From Argyresthia goedartella (lineage: Eukaryota > Arthropoda > Insecta > Lepidoptera > Argyresthiidae): 64,000 nt of DNA. A program made the translations under genes and the position numbers. Position 1 is the stretch's first letter. Each line of letters starts with the position of its first letter. The notes beneath the pieces were generated by a model that was given only the letters and a program-made list of their open reading frames with translations, searched no databases and had not been told where the DNA came from. This document shows positions 61,821 to 64,000 of the stretch, piece by piece. Location: positions 31,638,383-31,702,382 of the forward strand of contig OX463814.1 of the NCBI GenBank assembly GCA_949825045.1, in the 5' to 3' direction.

Positions 61821-64000
61821 TCGTCAAATACAACTCCCAGATCAAGTGCTTCGGATTTTCTTTGCAATGCGACATCATCTAAGGTGTAATTAAATTGGAC
61901 AGGGTTGTGGTTACGAGTCATTGTTATCACAAAGCACTTGTCTGCAGCCAGAATCATGTGGTTGTCTTTACACCAATGTGACAGGTTACGCAGATCCTCC
62001 TGAAGGGCAGTGCAGTCGCGTTGCGTACGGATACGAGTAAATATTTTGAGATCGTCGGCGTACAATAAGCATGGGCTTTTAAGTTTAGACACCAAATCGT
62101 TTATGAAAATGATGAAAAATAAAGGCCCTAATAGGGATCCTTGAGGAATACCTGAAAAAATATCAGTTAGCCTCGACAAGTGTCCTTTCAGCGCTATGAT
62201 CTGACTACGATTCCTAATGTAAGATTCCACCCAACGAAGAAAATTACCGTGTACACCGTGTGAGGAAAGTTTGTTACAAAGGATGCGATGGTTAACTTTA
62301 TCAAAGGCTTTCCGGAAGTCAGTATAAATTGAATCTACTTGGCAGCGATCGTTAAAAGCCTGACAAATGTAGTTGGTGTATTCAAGCAGATTGGACACTG
62401 TGGATTTACCCCTTACAAAACCGTGCTGCTCAGGTACAATTTGTGGATTGACGTGATTGTAAAGTGCGTCGAAGATGAAAGACTCGAACACCTTGGAAAG
62501 ACACGACAATATGCTAATAGGCCGGTAATTGCCGCAGTTGTTAATATCTCCTGATTTGTGTATGGGCACAACGTACGCCAGTTTCCAACTTTTCGGATAG
62601 GTCCCCGTGCGGAATGACTTATTGAAGATCTGTGTGAGCGGAAGGGATAGAGCTGCGGCACAGTGTTTAATAAAGCAGGGGGGAATCCCATCGGGACCAG
62701 CGCCCTTGTTGACGTTTACACTGGCTAACTTCTTATAGACTGAGTTCTGAGGTATTTTCATATTAGCTAAGGTGTTATTGCATTCGCTGATGACACACTC
62801 ACTCACATCATCACCGGTGTTGTCCTTCTCAAAGACTGATGCGAAGTAATCGGAGAATAAGTTACATATTTCTTGCCCACCACGAGCAGATTTTTCACCA
62901 AAATACATGGTCTCCGGAATCGAGTTATTAGCTCTTTTGGTCTTAACGAAAGTGAAAAATAATTTAGTCGTTTCACTAAGAGAGTCCTCAACGCTATTAA
63001 GGAAAGATTTGTAGCAGTCCTTGATTATTTTTTTGGATCTAGTGCGTAGCATTTGGAACTCATCGTAGTCGCGGGGATTCTGATATTTTTTATAATGTCT
63101 GTGAACTTTATTTTTTTCCTCTATGCAAGCTTTTAAGGGTTCTGAAAACCAAAGGGGATGTCTATTGTCACCAACTCTTTTAAGCGGTGTGTTTTGTTTT
63201 ATTATGTCATTCAAGGTAGAATAGAAAGCCTCCAGGTCCAGATTGACGTCAGCATTACCCAACAATACGGGCCAGTTAATTGAGTCTAGAGCTTGGATGC
63301 ATTTAGCGAAGTCGCATTTGCGGTAATTAAGAGTTTTTTTTGACTTTGCGATTAGCGGTCTGGGCACATCCAGCAGTTCGGCCACGATTGCCGGATGATG
63401 CCTGTCGGCTCGAGATATGGCATCACAATCGGTCAGGGTTAGGTTTGGGTAATCCGTTAATATTAAATCCAAAATTCTGTTGTTAACGTTGAACACATGG
63501 TTGCACTGGCTTAAACTACCGAGTGCCATCAGATTGAGAAGCAGCTCGGATTTAGAGTCGAGTGGACCTGTGTTAAGCATGCTGTGGGACGAGGCTGGGT
63601 CGCGTGTCCATTCCAGGTTAGGGAGGTTAAAGTCGCCTAAAATGATTGTTTTGGTTTTATGGTCTCCAACTCCAGCGAGTAGTTTGTTTGAGCATATTTC
63701 GAACCAGTTACTGAATTCATCCATTTTGAGATAATTTGGGAGGTAAACAAGACAAATATTTAGGGAGAGTCCGGCCGTGCTGGTCTTCACCGTGACCCAG
63801 AGGTCTTCAAGAGAGCTCTCCATATCATGATGCCTGGATACATGGAAGTGCTTTTTAATTGCTTGTAAAACGCCACCACCGGACTGTTTGAGAGAGGCGG
63901 AAGTCCCTCGGTCCCTGCGAAAAACCACGTATCTGTCATCTATGACCTCGTTTGTAAAAATGCCGCTATCAAAGTTAGTTTCCGTTAAGCAAATTATGTC
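61736..64000 (-). pseudogene. Jockey LINE ORF2: endonuclease and reverse transcriptase, disrupted near the C-terminus
   Basis: The frame is open to the right edge of the window, so the protein start is outside. The apurinic-type endonuclease part has ICLTETNFD, GGGVL, ILGDFNLPNLEW and the late motif DRHHPAIV. RT begins with NKGAGPDGIPPCFIK, then YRPISILSCLSKVFE, HGFVRGKSTVSN, TDFRKAFDKVNH, GIPQGSLLGPLFF and YADDLKIFT. All catalytic aspartates are present. The frame ends artificially at 61736 after LGVVFDDG, where an internal deletion of roughly 130 bp removes the start of the thumb region. Otherwise no stop in about 750 codons, so the copy is fairly young. Confidence 0.9.

Larger units (their letters stand above)
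58566..64000 (-). mobile_element. Jockey-group LINE, 5' end outside the window, 3' UTR split by a DNA transposon
   Basis: On the minus strand: endonuclease and RT from the right edge to about 61805, a C-terminal part to 61341, and a 3' UTR to 61139. Then the DD82E-type transposon interrupts. The 3' UTR resumes from 58679 and ends in an A-rich tail (minus-strand AATAAATAAAATAAATAAAA, about 58570-58592). The split tail is inference: the left piece has a LINE-type end, and the transposon termini abut both pieces. Confidence 0.75.

Overview
This is nuclear DNA from an insect, most probably a moth or butterfly. It is A/T-rich, has spliced genes, and is packed with transposable elements: a maT-type (DD37D) mariner, Jockey-type LINEs, tRNA-derived SINEs with (AAT)n tails, a PIF/Harbinger element, a Ty3/gypsy element, and a TIR family resembling repeats common in Lepidoptera. 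The organism call is inference from repeat content. No prokaryotic or organellar feature was seen.

Layout, left to right. 1-1.4 kb: 3' half of a Jockey-like LINE. 4.8-11.2 kb: an apparently complete Harbinger transposon with TAA target duplications. Its transposase gene has a roughly 1-kb intron, and the last exon of the second (MADF) gene lies antisense inside that intron. The middle of the element is tandemly duplicated over about 2.5 kb, and a nested pair of MITEs marks the breakpoint. 11.2-23 kb: no recognisable host gene, but MITEs, a SINE, hairpins and a Helitron-like end. 23-33.9 kb: a LINE ORF1-like fragment, two mariner copies (one inside a SINE), a decayed transposase and a pair of long inverted repeats. 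34.3-39.4 kb: the only candidate host gene, an unrecognised Ser/Pro-rich protein whose exons all join in phase 0, with two alternative third exons.

40.8-46.5 kb: a SINE split by a young gypsy-type LTR retrotransposon (minus strand, 389-bp LTRs, TATA target duplication). 47.4-49.25 kb: a foldback structure whose two arms are head-to-head arrays of about 170-bp repeats. 49.3-50.4 kb: a LINE pseudogene. 51.1-55.0 kb: a nested composite in which an inverted-repeat element holds a second foldback array and the best-preserved mariner. 55-58 kb: SINEs and another TIR element. 58.6-64 kb: a minus-strand Jockey LINE whose 3' UTR is split by a transposon with 30-bp TIRs. That transposon carries a broken IS630-Tc1-mariner transposase whose last catalytic spacing is about 82 residues (DD82E, Sailor-like).

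Most coding capacity belongs to mobile elements, and nearly every copy carries a visible lesion (frameshift, stop or internal deletion). The nested insertions give a relative order: SINEs before mariner and gypsy; Jockey before the DD82E element; the old 51-55 kb inverted-repeat element before mariner. All coordinates and alignments were made by eye.
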